Shown here: piece after piece, positions 36,001 to 48,000 of the stretch
How positions within the stretch are numbered: the first letter of the stretch is position 1
Layout of the letters: each line of letters begins with the position of its first letter
Source: Trogon surrucura
Taxonomy: Eukaryota > Chordata > Aves > Trogoniformes > Trogonidae
Assembly: GCA_020746105.1 (NCBI GenBank)
Contig: CM036617.1
Coordinates: forward strand, 138,225,845-138,289,844
DNA length: 64,000 nucleotides
Reading direction: 5' to 3'
Program-made: the position numbers and the translations under genes
The notes under the pieces: generated by a model
Told to the model about the DNA's origin: nothing
Seen by the model: only the letters and a program-made list of their open reading frames with translations
Databases searched by the model: none

Positions 36001-39000
36001 TCAGAGTCAGTTTGGTGGGTGTTCCTTCAGTGAGTGTAAATGTCAGGGGACCCTCAGTCATTTCCACGGGCGAGGACCTGTCCACTGGGCTTCATAGGAG
36101 GGACTTTTGGAAACATCTTGGATGTGTTGCATGTGGAAGCTGTCACTGAGTGATTCCATGTCTGTTACAGGACGAGCTAGCTGCTTTGAAAGACAAACTG
36201 GAGCAGAAGGAAGCTGAGGTAAAAAGGCTGCAAGAAAAGTTGGTTTGCAAGCTGAAGGGAGAAGGAATTGAAATACTCGACAGAGGTAAGAAGACGGGAG
36301 GCTTTCTCACCACCTTCTCCTCAGTCATAGAATCATAGTCACCTCATCTGAGGTCATGTTTCCGTGACTGGTTGTACAGGAAATAACAGATAAAAACCTC
36401 AATTTTCATATGATTTCTGTATTTGTGTTTACTGTTTTAAATACATTTACTAGTGTTCACGATGCAACTGCTGAAACTAGTATCATAACAAGTTCCCAAT
36501 CAACTGTAACCTAAGTAATCCCTAGATAGCTCTTCATTTGGCTTACATGGTGCCTGGAAAGATGTGGTTTATATTGGTAAAGAAATCATTAAACTAATTT
36601 CAACAAGTTCCTCAAGAAGTTTATATGGAGAAGGAAACTTCTGTGTGGGTATCTATGCTGGGCTTTGATTCTGCACCGCTTACTGGTACCATACTGTGAC
36701 CAAAGTGAGGTGTGTACTAGCAAATCTTCAGTGCAGACTTAGCCAGAAGTAGATGAAATTGAGGACTGGATTTCTGCACTGATTAAGTCTAAATCCTAAT
36801 TAAGCTTGAATTATCACAGAAATTTCACATGTTAGCTAATTATTTTGTTTACTTGCAAAGAAGAAACAAAATCGATATTTATTTGGGGGAAACTTAGATT
36901 TGGGAACTTATTTAAAACTAGAGATCTTACTTTAAAGCCTCACAAAATTTTTCCACAAGCTTGTTTGGCCTCCTGGAATTTCACTTTTGAATATATCCCA
37001 CTGACAGTTATTGCTGATTTTAAGATTGTGCTTTTGAAGTATATTTTTTAGAGAAAGAAAGCTATGAGAGATTAAGTAGTCTCTTTCCCTGGCCTGAGGA
37101 AAACATTGTGTGTAAACTGTCACATTTTATTTACTAAAATTATCTGTTTTCAAACTACTGCATAAGATCACTAGAAGTGACTACATTGAACCATGGCTCC
37201 ATTTTTGAACCATGATTCCATTTTTTTGATTTTTATTTTTATTTTATTTTTATTTTTAGAACTTAAATATGAACATGGTCTGACTTTATTGCATTTATGA
37301 CTACATATATGGGACTTTTCTTCCCGGAGGCTTCTCTGTGTGTTGAACCCAGCTCTAGTTTAGTTTTTGCTATAGCTCAGCAGGAGATCTTCTGCCATGA
37401 TGACTTACGTTTTTTCTGCCTTGGACCAATATTAAGCAATGCCGTTTACTGGTAACACAGGTTATCTGCCTCATTAGCTGATTTGTGCTTTCTGAACAAA
37501 TGCACATCCATTCTTACTTAGCTGGTTTTTGCCAGTAAAGTGTTATCTTAAGAGTAACTGATTGGCATTGGCATAAGCCTTTTCCTTGGCCTTATAAGTG
37601 AAAGTACGTAGTTGAAAAATATATCCTTGAGACAGTTGGTTGTCTGTGAGAGTGCCAAGACTGTTTTCTGTCATTAGGAAAGTTAGTGCCAGCGGAGTGC
37701 AGGTTGGAATTGTGATTTGCTTGTTTCTGCAATAATGTGTGAGGAATAGTTGACTCCTTAAGTATCAGTATTGTCTTAAAAGTTATTCAATGTCATCACC
37801 TTTATGCTAATGTCAAACCCAATGGATTTTCCTGCACAGATGAAAATTGTAAAAAGAAGCTCAAAGATAAAAGTAAGGTTTCTGGTCTCTTTCCACAAGC
37901 ATTTGCGTTTCAGAAGTGCTTTCCAGAACAGCTTTCTGCATGTGTTTGCAAAACTACTCTAACAAACATTGTTAGGTTGCATCATCTATAACCCTTAGTT
38001 ACACTTGCAAGGGTGGATATATCACACATGAAATACAAATTTTTTTGAAGAAAAGCTGATAAACAAAGGAAGATTTGGTCTCATGCCGACTTGCAAAACA
38101 ATTGCTTCACAGTGAAATGCAGTCTCAGTCCACTAAAGCAGATTTTCCGTTAGCAGGACCGAGTGAAAGTCATTGGAAATCAGTCACTGTTCCAGCCCAG
38201 TGTGTCTAAATGTCTTTCATTTAGAAAGCCAGTCAGGCAGCTTTTTTTCTTCTTGTGTTTCACTAAGGAGGAAAATATTCTTCCCACTCTCGATTTTCTG
38301 GGAAATTCTATGAAGTTAAACCAAGGTGAAATGCTTTCTTGCCTCTGAATTTGGCCACCTACCCATGTTTGTAATGAAATTTAAAGTTTACTTCATTTAT
38401 GCAAAGTAGATTTTTAGCAGAAATGGAGGTTGTTTCAATTCTGTTTGAATCTCTAGTCCAGAACACCTCCAAAATCTAACCTCCTTAAAATATACAGGTT
38501 TCCATGTATTTGTACTTCTTTGTAAATAAGGATTATAGATGAAGCACAGAACAGTGTTGTCTGTATTAAGGACCTTTTCCAAGTCTGAATTACAGTATAT
38601 TTTCTAGCATGACCGCTCATCACAGCAAATACTTGTATCATTCCATTGTGCTGTCCTCATTTCTACATCCATACTGAATTAAGACTAAACATCACTGCAC
38701 AGTGCTTTCTTCATCATATCCGTTAATCCCATTGCTTTGTGTGGTGAGTTTTTGAGATGCCATTTGCGATGTTTGTTGACCATTGTAATGAGGATGTGTT
38801 TTATTGCACTCTAAATGTAATGATTTATATTTTGGACTTTTTGTTTTGCAATTATTTGATGATTTGAAAGATGGAGATAGGGAAAGTCAAGCAGCAGTTT
38901 TACTCTTGACTGGTGTTGAAGAAGGGCTTTCTTCTGTATATTTCCATCTAACATAGAATTTAAGTGGCTTATGTTTTGTCTTTTAATTTGGAAATTTACT

Positions 39001-42000
39001 TTCAGATGTTACCAAGTTACTTCTAGGTTTTATTTGTTTTTCATGTTTCATTACACTGTCTTACTTAAATTGACTTGGAGAACTGTATTGTGTTTTTAGA
39101 TATAGAGGTACAGAAAATGAAGAAGGCGGTAGAATCTCTAATGGCAGCAAATGAAGAGAAGGTAGCAAAGTCATTTTTTCAGTAATTATTCATCAAATTG
39201 AGTTAAATCTCTAAGAAAATTTTCACATATGAACTTGTCACAATTCAATTAAAAAAATCAAATTTGTAAAAAACAATGATTTACTATAGTCAGAAGCACT
39301 GCAGTACCTTTAATGGACTATAACTGATCATTTATGAGCTCTCTCACATGTATGCAGAGTCCTTACACTGTTGTGTTACTCAGTTCAGTTCTACTGCAAT
39401 TTGCACCGTGTCCTGAAAATGTAGAGACCTCCATACCAGTCCCATGAGTTATCACAGGCCACATTTCCAAAAGGGCATTCTGTAAAGTATGATTTGTTTT
39501 CATGTATCATTTTGTGTATTCATATGCATGTGCGTTTTGTAGGGTGCTTTATTTTGATTACCAAAGCCCTAAATCCTTTGATAACTGCTTTCTTTTATAT
39601 GACAAATATATTACACTCTACCTTTCACATAATAAGGGAGCTGAAGTCCTCTTTCAAGACTGGGACAATTCTGGTGATTAACCAGATGACAGTTTTTGCT
39701 AAATATAAGTTTTGATATTTCAAAGCTTCTCAAAATTCTGGTCCTCTCCTATACACACTTCCCATTTCTTCTAGTCTGAAGAATAGCTAGTATTTGTATT
39801 TCTTATTTTGATTTGCTGAAGGAAGAGGCACAGTCACAACTTTCCTTCATTTTAGGATCGGAAGATTGAAGAGCTTCGGCAATCTCTGAATAGGTACAAG
39901 AAAGTGCAAGACATGGTGATACTGGCTCAAGGTAAAAAAGGTATTGTACAGTCAAAAAAAATTAAACTCTACCATCGTTTAAACTCTGGCTGTATTGTTG
40001 TAGTCTTATATTGACTCTTAGACTTATGTTTGGAGGCATCTCTTAGGGCGGAGTAAAATCCAGTTCCTCAAGTGGTATGAACTGGTAAATTGCCTTTTTT
40101 GTCCAGGCATCTGCATGTTTGGGCGCTGTCCCATTTAGCATCTGGTAACAGTAACTATTATTGTCACGTTGCTTACTTTCCCCTTGTAAAATTAGTTTGA
40201 TTATGATAAGCTCTCAGGCTCTTTCCTTAGCCTCCTGAAATGCCTTCCAGGGCTGGCCGCTACATTAACTCCTAAAAATTTCTGTTCCCCTCCCTTGTGT
40301 GCTTTCCTGGGCATGAATTGGTAGCTGAGCCGAGCGGTGCCTGAGCGCACACGTTCCTACAAGCCAAACCAGCACCGCCCCAGCAGCTGCGCACGCTGCA
40401 ATAGCAACGCCCGCGAGCCGTGGAAATGTCCGTAGCAAAGTGGGTGTGCTGCCAGGCCTGGGATGCGATGACATGCCACGTCTTTGGCATGTGATGAAGC
40501 CTGTGCAAACCACCACGTGCGGCAGCTGTGGAGCAATTCTTCCTTACCGCAGTGCGGGGCCAGGCTGATTTTCCTACCAGTCTTTTTTTATACCCCCCCT
40601 GCCCCCCCCCCCAAAAAAAACCAACCAAAAAAAGCTTTCTCTTGCACCATAAAATGAGCTTAACTATGTGGCTGAAATGATAGCTATAATACATGTAACA
40701 GTCCATTCCACGTGTTCCAAGGCTGGTGGAGGCTTCCAGATCCAGGAAGCTTCTGATCCCCAAAGGTCAAGAATGCCGAGTTGGTCATCAGGTTGATGTA
40801 ATTGCATTGAATACCCAATGCCTCTGCTTTCTCCCTTAAAAGAAAATCAAAAGAAACGCATGTAGAACATTACACTGAAGTGGTTCTGGGTTTTCAGATG
40901 AAAACACTTAGAAAATTAGCATCTCCCTTTACAGTAGTAATCCTGGCCTAGTGGTTTTTTTCACCTGCATCATCCTGTTCTTTTGGCACTCAAGTTGTGT
41001 CTTGTAGATCACTGTCCTCTGAAAGACCTGTCCCCAAAAAATTTTGGAGATTGGCATTCTGATAATGCCTGCACATATAATATATGCACAGCTTAGAAGT
41101 CTGTGTATTGCAGTGTTGTATTACTGCCTTATAGAAACCTCCTTTGTCAGTGAGTCCTCTGACAGCCAGAGGAGACCAAACCAGCCTTCCACAGACCTTG
41201 AATTTACCTGAGCTCATTGCTTGAGCTTCTTTAGGACAGACAAAGGCTTGTGGCTTTTGTTGGCTGTGCAAACGTTGGAGGTGGATCACCTCCTAGGGGA
41301 GGGATGTAGGAGCTCTCAGGGATCCTTTCAAAGAATGAAGATTGTCAATAGCCAGAAATGAGTGAGGAGGCAAAATACGTATTTTTGTCGTGCTAGATTC
41401 ATGTTTGGACTCTTGGGTCTGCTGTCTTTGGGCCAAGGCAGGAAAAGCAGAGGGCCCATCTTGGACATGCTACCAAGATGGGGGCTAAGAGCTGGGGAAG
41501 AAAGGTTCCTGGTGCCTCTCTTTGCTTCTGCCTAGCTTTTGAGAGGCCGTCAGAGAGGCTGTGATTGTAGCCAGGAGATCCTGACCTCTGTTCCTGAGGT
41601 CACTGGCTGATTTGGAGGGCCACATGAAAGTCCTTGGCCATAGTCTCCGGTGACCTGTCCTGACGAGCACTGCAGCCCTGAGATGGGTGCAGTGCTGGGT
41701 CGCTCTTCTAAGCAGTGGTGTGCCTTCAGAGCCAGGAGGATGTTAAAACAGACCTCGAGTCTCTGGGAACTGGGCTTTACGGTCAATTCATGGAACACAG
41801 ACAAAGATTTCAGGCAGTGAAAAAGGGCAAGAAGGGGTTTTGCTGTGAAAAGACTTTGGCTTGTATTTGCACCTGATCTTTGGCAATGAGTGCCTGGTTT
41901 CTGCTCACTTTTTAGAAAGCATTGATTGCCTTTAACTTTTCCTTTTAAGTGCCAGTGCTCTGGTATTGATGACAAGTGGGGAAATGCAAGCCTTTCAGTA

Positions 42001-45000
42001 GGACCAGGGCAGTTGAGGAGCAGCAAGCTGCTCGTTGGGAGCAGAGGATGCCAGATGCTGGTGCAGGCTACAGCATTAACTAAATGAGACAAACTCAGTT
42101 TGTGGCAGTCTGCCAACACAGTGTAGTCACTTAAAAGCTGATGTTAAGTCTCGTGCCATGGGCTGCATTTTTCCTATGGGCAACTTGAAGATACCTTAGA
42201 GACATCTCAAGTTTCAGGCAGACTTGCCCCCCTGTTTTTTCCCTAGTGAATAAGGCAAAAGAAAAATTTAGTGTGAAATTCCAGAACACAGGGCAGGAAA
42301 TAACTACTCCAGTTTATTTGGCTTGTTGAAACTGATCCCAGTAAATGCCCTGAGGACATTTGCTGGGCTTTCTGTTGTCACATGTATGTCCTCCCTCTGC
42401 TCCAACCCTCCTGTGTTGTGGTGGTTGAATTGTGAAGCAACATTTGAGAGTGTCTCCCCTTCTCTTACTGTTGTTTGTCCTAAAAAACCCATAACCCTAT
42501 CCTTTTCCCTTTTTGACCTATAAATGGGCACGCCGGCTGTGTCTTGTGTGGGAGCAAAGGTCATCATGTGTCCAGAAATAAAGCCAACAATCTTCCATCT
42601 TCTTTTCCTTCAGGCAAGGAAAGTGATGGTGAAGACTTCCTGAATTCAGGGTCTGTTTCCACAGTTTTATTGGACACACCAAGTCTGACTGACCCAGAGA
42701 AAAGCCCATCCCCAACTCCAGTAACAGCATCTCCAATCCACGATGAGTTTAACTTGAATATTCATGAAGAGGTATCTTATTTTCTTCCTCATTTAATGTC
42801 ATCACACCTTGAAAACATGGCTTGTGCTGGATTCATATTGCAGATGCCAAAATTCAAGTTTCTGAAAAGAGTTTTTTTCAGGGTTGCACAATTTTTAGTC
42901 ATGTCCCATATGCTTTTGGAGTATGTAGTTCTCTTGTGAAAGCTGCTGAGGAGTTTCATTTAAGTTCAGTTAAATTTAATTTTCTTAATCATCAAATGGG
43001 ATTAGGAGACAGCAAATAGCTGTATTTGTGATGAGAACGGATCTAAACTACATTTCCTGTCAAACACAGAAATTATTTTTCATATTGAACATAGCTGTTT
43101 TAGGAGCTGCACTTAGTTTGTCAGGAACTTGAAGTAAACATGTTGCAACTTATTCAATATATTCTCTCATATTTAAAAGGATGCAATTATCATTACATCC
43201 ATTCAGTTAAATAATAAGTAGGTTGTGGTCCAATCTGTGATTTTTACAATCACGTTTTCCAGTAATAAATCTATCAATCTCTTATTTTAAAGCTCTGAGT
43301 CAGAGCGGGGACTTGACTTACTTAACAGCAGAAAAATTAAATGTTTAGCAGCTTTTTGGTATTCTCTGAGTGGCTGAGGACAGGAGTAAACTTGAGGAGT
43401 GAGCTACTGTTCATAGAGTCTGTGTTAGTGTTAGATTTAGCAGGCAGCTTTGGGAGACTTGTGAGATTTTTGTCTATGCTGTAGCTTATCTGTGCATTGA
43501 TTCATGTCTGATCTTCAATGCCATCTGTCAAGTAGCAAATCATTTTGTTACAGTAGAAAGTAGCAAATCATTGTGTTACAGTAGAAAGAAAGAAATCACT
43601 TCAGATAATTCTTTCTATAGTTTGTCTGTTACTCTTTCTTAATTTATAACTGCTTATTTCCAGCTCAAAGCATTGTAACATGTATTCTTGATTCTTTCTA
43701 GAACTCCTTACAGATCCACACCAGTATTTTACAGATTTCAATCCCTTCTTTTTCATCAACATCCAAGAACTCAGAAACCGTGGCAGAGAAAGTGAAAACA
43801 CAGTCTAGGCCAGATCCTGCAAGTGAAATGAGGTATTATTGTTTCCATGTATTTTTCGATTGTAAATCCAGTATTCTGTGATGTTTGAAGACAGTAATAA
43901 TCTGTCAGTTACTGTATTGTTAAGTCATTAATTCAGTTAAATAAGGGTAGCATACAAATGACACATTGATTAAAACTTTCTCAGTAGGCAGGTATTAGTT
44001 TGGTTGATGTTGCTTGTAGCAGTACACATACTCTAAACCAGCTGCTTCGCAAGAAATGAACAGAAGGAGGAGAAAACTGATCTGATGTAATGAAGGACAC
44101 AGATTCATTATTTTTATATAGGTTTACATCGTCTTGGTCTGGCTGAAATAGTATTGGCTGTGCTAGTACAAACCTATTCCTGACAATTTGCATTCAGACG
44201 TTTTCCACAGTGGCTAAAGACTGGTGTTAAGGCCCTGCCAAAGTTGCAACAAAAGGACTGCCCAGCTCTAACCGTGAGCTGTTAATGGTGCCCCAGAAAG
44301 AAACCCAAGCAGTGTTTCAAAAGATCAGAGAAAGAGATACCGTTTTTGCTCTCCTTTGGCATGATGCAATGCAAAGCTATTTCTTTGCTCGGGGCCTGAG
44401 GCCCTCATGCTTGAACCTAGTGGCAGCCTCCTGGGTGAGATGTAGCCTACAGCTTTCTCCAGCATTTCTAAGCCTGCACCCTCCTTGCCCGGGTGAGGAA
44501 AGCCCTGGCCCCTGTAGATCTGGACTGGCACCGCAGGGAATTCTGAATAGCACACCAGACTCACAGCTAGACAAAGGCTGTTTTCTTTTTTTATTTTTTC
44601 TTCTGGGTCCAAATCCCTGGCTTTATCTAAATAAGTATCGAATACTAAGAATTTAGAGGCAGGGAAATCTTGTTGGACTAAAACCATCATCCATCTTGAT
44701 GTGAAAAATCAGTGCAAGTGTAAGTCGATGCGTGATTTTTCCAGTTCCAGTCAAGAAAAATATCCTATCTAGAAGACCAGTTTTGCTTGGTTTCTGCTGT
44801 GCCTCATGCAGTTCTAATCATCACCAGCAGGGATTTCATTTGTGTCCCATCTGCGACAGAGGCAAACAAAGCACTAACCTGCAGCAGCATGTCTTGCAGG
44901 GAGCTGGAGGCCTCCACTCCTTGGTGCTGCTGTGTGTAGTTTGTTTAGTCTTGTTTGGTGTTGTGATGATTTTTGTTCTGATTTTGGTGTTGGGAGTCTT

Positions 45001-48000
45001 TGGTTTTTCTGTTTTACTGTTAATGTCGGGTGATGAATATAAATTCATGCACGTGCTGTAACCTTTGCATTTATTTAAGCTGAACAGTGCGGTACTGTTA
45101 CCAACTTGCAATGTGACTTGTCTTTCCTGGGGCTCTTAAGCTCACTGTTGTCCTTTATCTTTTATAGGACTTGTCACTATAGAGGGGAAAATTTACTGTG
45201 TGTTATTACCATAACAGCTAAAGTGCAAACTGAATTAAAGCAGGCTGAGGTGATGGGATTTCTGTGTCCACAAGATATTTGATGGAATCCTCAAATGCCT
45301 TCCTTTTTTTCCTATCTTTTTTTGTTTTTACAGTGAGGGAAAATCAACTGGCTCCTCCCCAGAAACTCACCTGTGTGATGCTCCAGTGTAAGTATTGTAG
45401 TCAAAATTGTATAGGCAACATTTATATGTGCTTGTTGACTTGAACCTCACCTCAGTACACACATACACACACCCCCCATGCCCTCTATTTTACATACACA
45501 TGTAAATATGTGATGCAGTTCTAGCCAAGGTGATATTTAGTGGTAGTAGTTTTTGGCTCATGCTCTTTGTTTCTGTCATAATTTTCCAGTGCTTTATCTG
45601 TGCATGTGCAGTTAATCTCTTTTACATTGCAGAGCACCTCTAATTAGATTGCAGAGTGTCAATATACTTCAAAATGTACAGTTTTCCATAGTACGTGCAT
45701 GTGTGATTTGCTTTTTTGTTTTGATAATGGGAGAAAAGTGATCAGCTGACTGCATGACCATATTCCTTAGGGAAGTCAGTGAGACTATTTATGAACTCGA
45801 AATTGAGTCAAAGCATTTTGTTAGTAAGGAGCCTAAGTCAACAGGGTTTGTCTGGTACACGGCATGAGGCTCAGCAGCTGTTTTTATTTTGAGTGACTTA
45901 GTGCCACAAGAATATTCCCAAAACCAAATTCTGCTCTCCTTATGTTGGTATAAATATAGGCAGCTTTGTAAAATCCAGTGAAGTGACTCTTAATTTATGC
46001 CTGGTTGCAGAAAAAACTTTAATGGTAACTTTCTTTTCAACTAGACTTAACTATTCTAGACTGTAAATCTCACCAGAAGCTGGGAGATGTCTGGTCTGAA
46101 ATGGAAAATGGAACTGAAGATAAAATACTAAACCACAAATGCTTGACTTAATATGCTTGGCTTCTTTAAGGATAAAATTACTCAGAAGCCTGTTACTAAA
46201 TATACTGGGTTTTGTAGCTTTTGTTTGTATTGCTTCATTTGCCTGCATAACTTCTGCTTCTGAAAATATAATGTTAAATACAAAGCCAAAAATATCGACG
46301 GGTAGGCATTATGTGAGTGAAGCATTAGCAACAGTAATTACAATACAGAGATTCTTACAGTGCCTCATCAAATTGCATTGGCTCTGATTAGTGCATTGAT
46401 TGCCTTAATTCAAAATGTCTTTGTTTTTAGTATATCTCATCATGTATTGTAATGCTTTCCGTAAAACTGATTCCTGAGAGTCTGTTTATCTCAGCAAATT
46501 CAGTTCCATTAACTTGACTTCATTTTTATGTCATTGTTTCAGAACTTCTTTGCTGCAGAAGTCCAGCAGCCTGAGCAGTTTGAGAAAAGAGACGTCTGAA
46601 GTGGTTGGTTTGGTCTCCTACTTCCTCCCTCCCCCTTAGAAATAGGGCTGATGTCTCTGTTGTGACAGTGGACCCGTGGACTCTGTTGCTACCTTCTGAG
46701 AAATTCTGAGTCAGAGTAGAGCTCCTCATGTCATGTGTTACTAAGGTTCACATATATGTGACATCTTCCAGATTTTATTAAAGGACAAAAATCTGTCCTT
46801 GAAGACACAGGCACTGCTTTTTTTTTTTCCGCATGAAGCATTTACCTGAGACTCTCTTACAGTGTTGGGGTGGGGTTTTTTCAGTTGATGTGCTTTTCTG
46901 ATTTAAGACAAGAAGAAATTAAGTCCCGTTACCACTTCCTGTGTTTAAGGCAAATAATTTTTGAAGGCCGTGTAATTAATGCATTATAAAATACAGTCTG
47001 GGGCGACTATATGTGTTAGGTGATCGGGAACAAATCCTTTGTGTGTCTGGTGATAACTTCAGTTTAGGTCTCTTTTGAAGTGGGCAAACGCAGCTAGCCT
47101 CTAATGATGTCATCAAATCAGGGCAATTCCTGTGCTCTTTTTTTTAAAGCCCAAGCTCCTAGAAACTCCTGAGTTACCTGAAACCCAAGTTGGTGAGCCG
47201 TGCCTTACAGCTCAGGGCTGAAAATGTAACAATAACTTGATGATGAGAGCTAGCGTTCATGGGTTAGGCTTTGAGCAGCCAAGGAGTGGAGACCATGGGT
47301 GTTTTATCTACTTGGCTTCTACCCTGTCTGATTCCTTCTTTGAGTCCCCTCAGCCAACTGTGCCCATTAGGGCCATAACAGACTGCATGTCACTGATTAT
47401 GTACACAGCTAATCCTTTGCAAAGTAAACCGAAGCAACCGTGTTTTCATGTCAGCTCACTGACCTCAAAGAAAGCAAGAGTTAATCTGTGTGGAACACAG
47501 CTCTGAAGAGGTTTATTTATATCCTTTTATAGAAAATGAGGGTATTGCAGCCAGAATTTAACTCGGCATAGCCATAATGAATTGCATACCGGCTATAAAC
47601 CATGACTTCTAAGATGCCTGTCTTAATCTTTCCCAAACAGGACAGAGACTCTGCACAGAAGCCAACAGAGGTAACGTGTTTGTGCACACTCATGCGTGTA
47701 TGTGGGGAAACGGAGACAGTGAGCGGGTGTTGAAAGGCTCAGTTGTGTGAAATTGCAGCATGCAGTTCCAGCAAGGGAACAGCAAACCTCGCAGACAAGA
47801 TAGCAAGGAGTTACATGATAGCTGTCACCATCACTTCAGCGTCAGGCTTATAGTGTCTCGCACTTTCTTGTCTTCTCACATATGGATTAGCTCTTAGTCT
47901 GGCTAAGCATAAGGTTGCCATCTAAGCTAATGTTTCCCCCACATATTCTACCACTAGATAATTAGCGAAGCTAACCATTGAGTATTTTGGTGACTCTGTA

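Larger units (their letters stand above)
36286..39855 (+). other. PPFIBP1 introns 8 and 9
   Basis: 36286-39099 contains microexon A, a 19-bp tandem duplication at 37186-37223 and an adjoining (T/A)-rich simple repeat. 39162-39855 is AT-rich with nothing recognised. Confidence 0.85.
39941..42613 (+). other. PPFIBP1 intron 10, 2.7 kb
   Basis: It contains an orphan CpG cluster (40320-40560) and a C/A homopolymer tract just after it. The 189-codon minus-strand open frame at 41550-42119 has no family signature. Confidence 0.85.

Noticed and set aside
40272-40763. 163-codon minus-strand open frame across the CpG cluster
   Set aside because: Open because of base composition (few stops in GC-rich sequence); runs through the C/A homopolymer tract.
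41550-42119. 189-codon minus-strand open frame in intron 10
   Set aside because: No recognisable motif and no flanking gene signals; probably chance.
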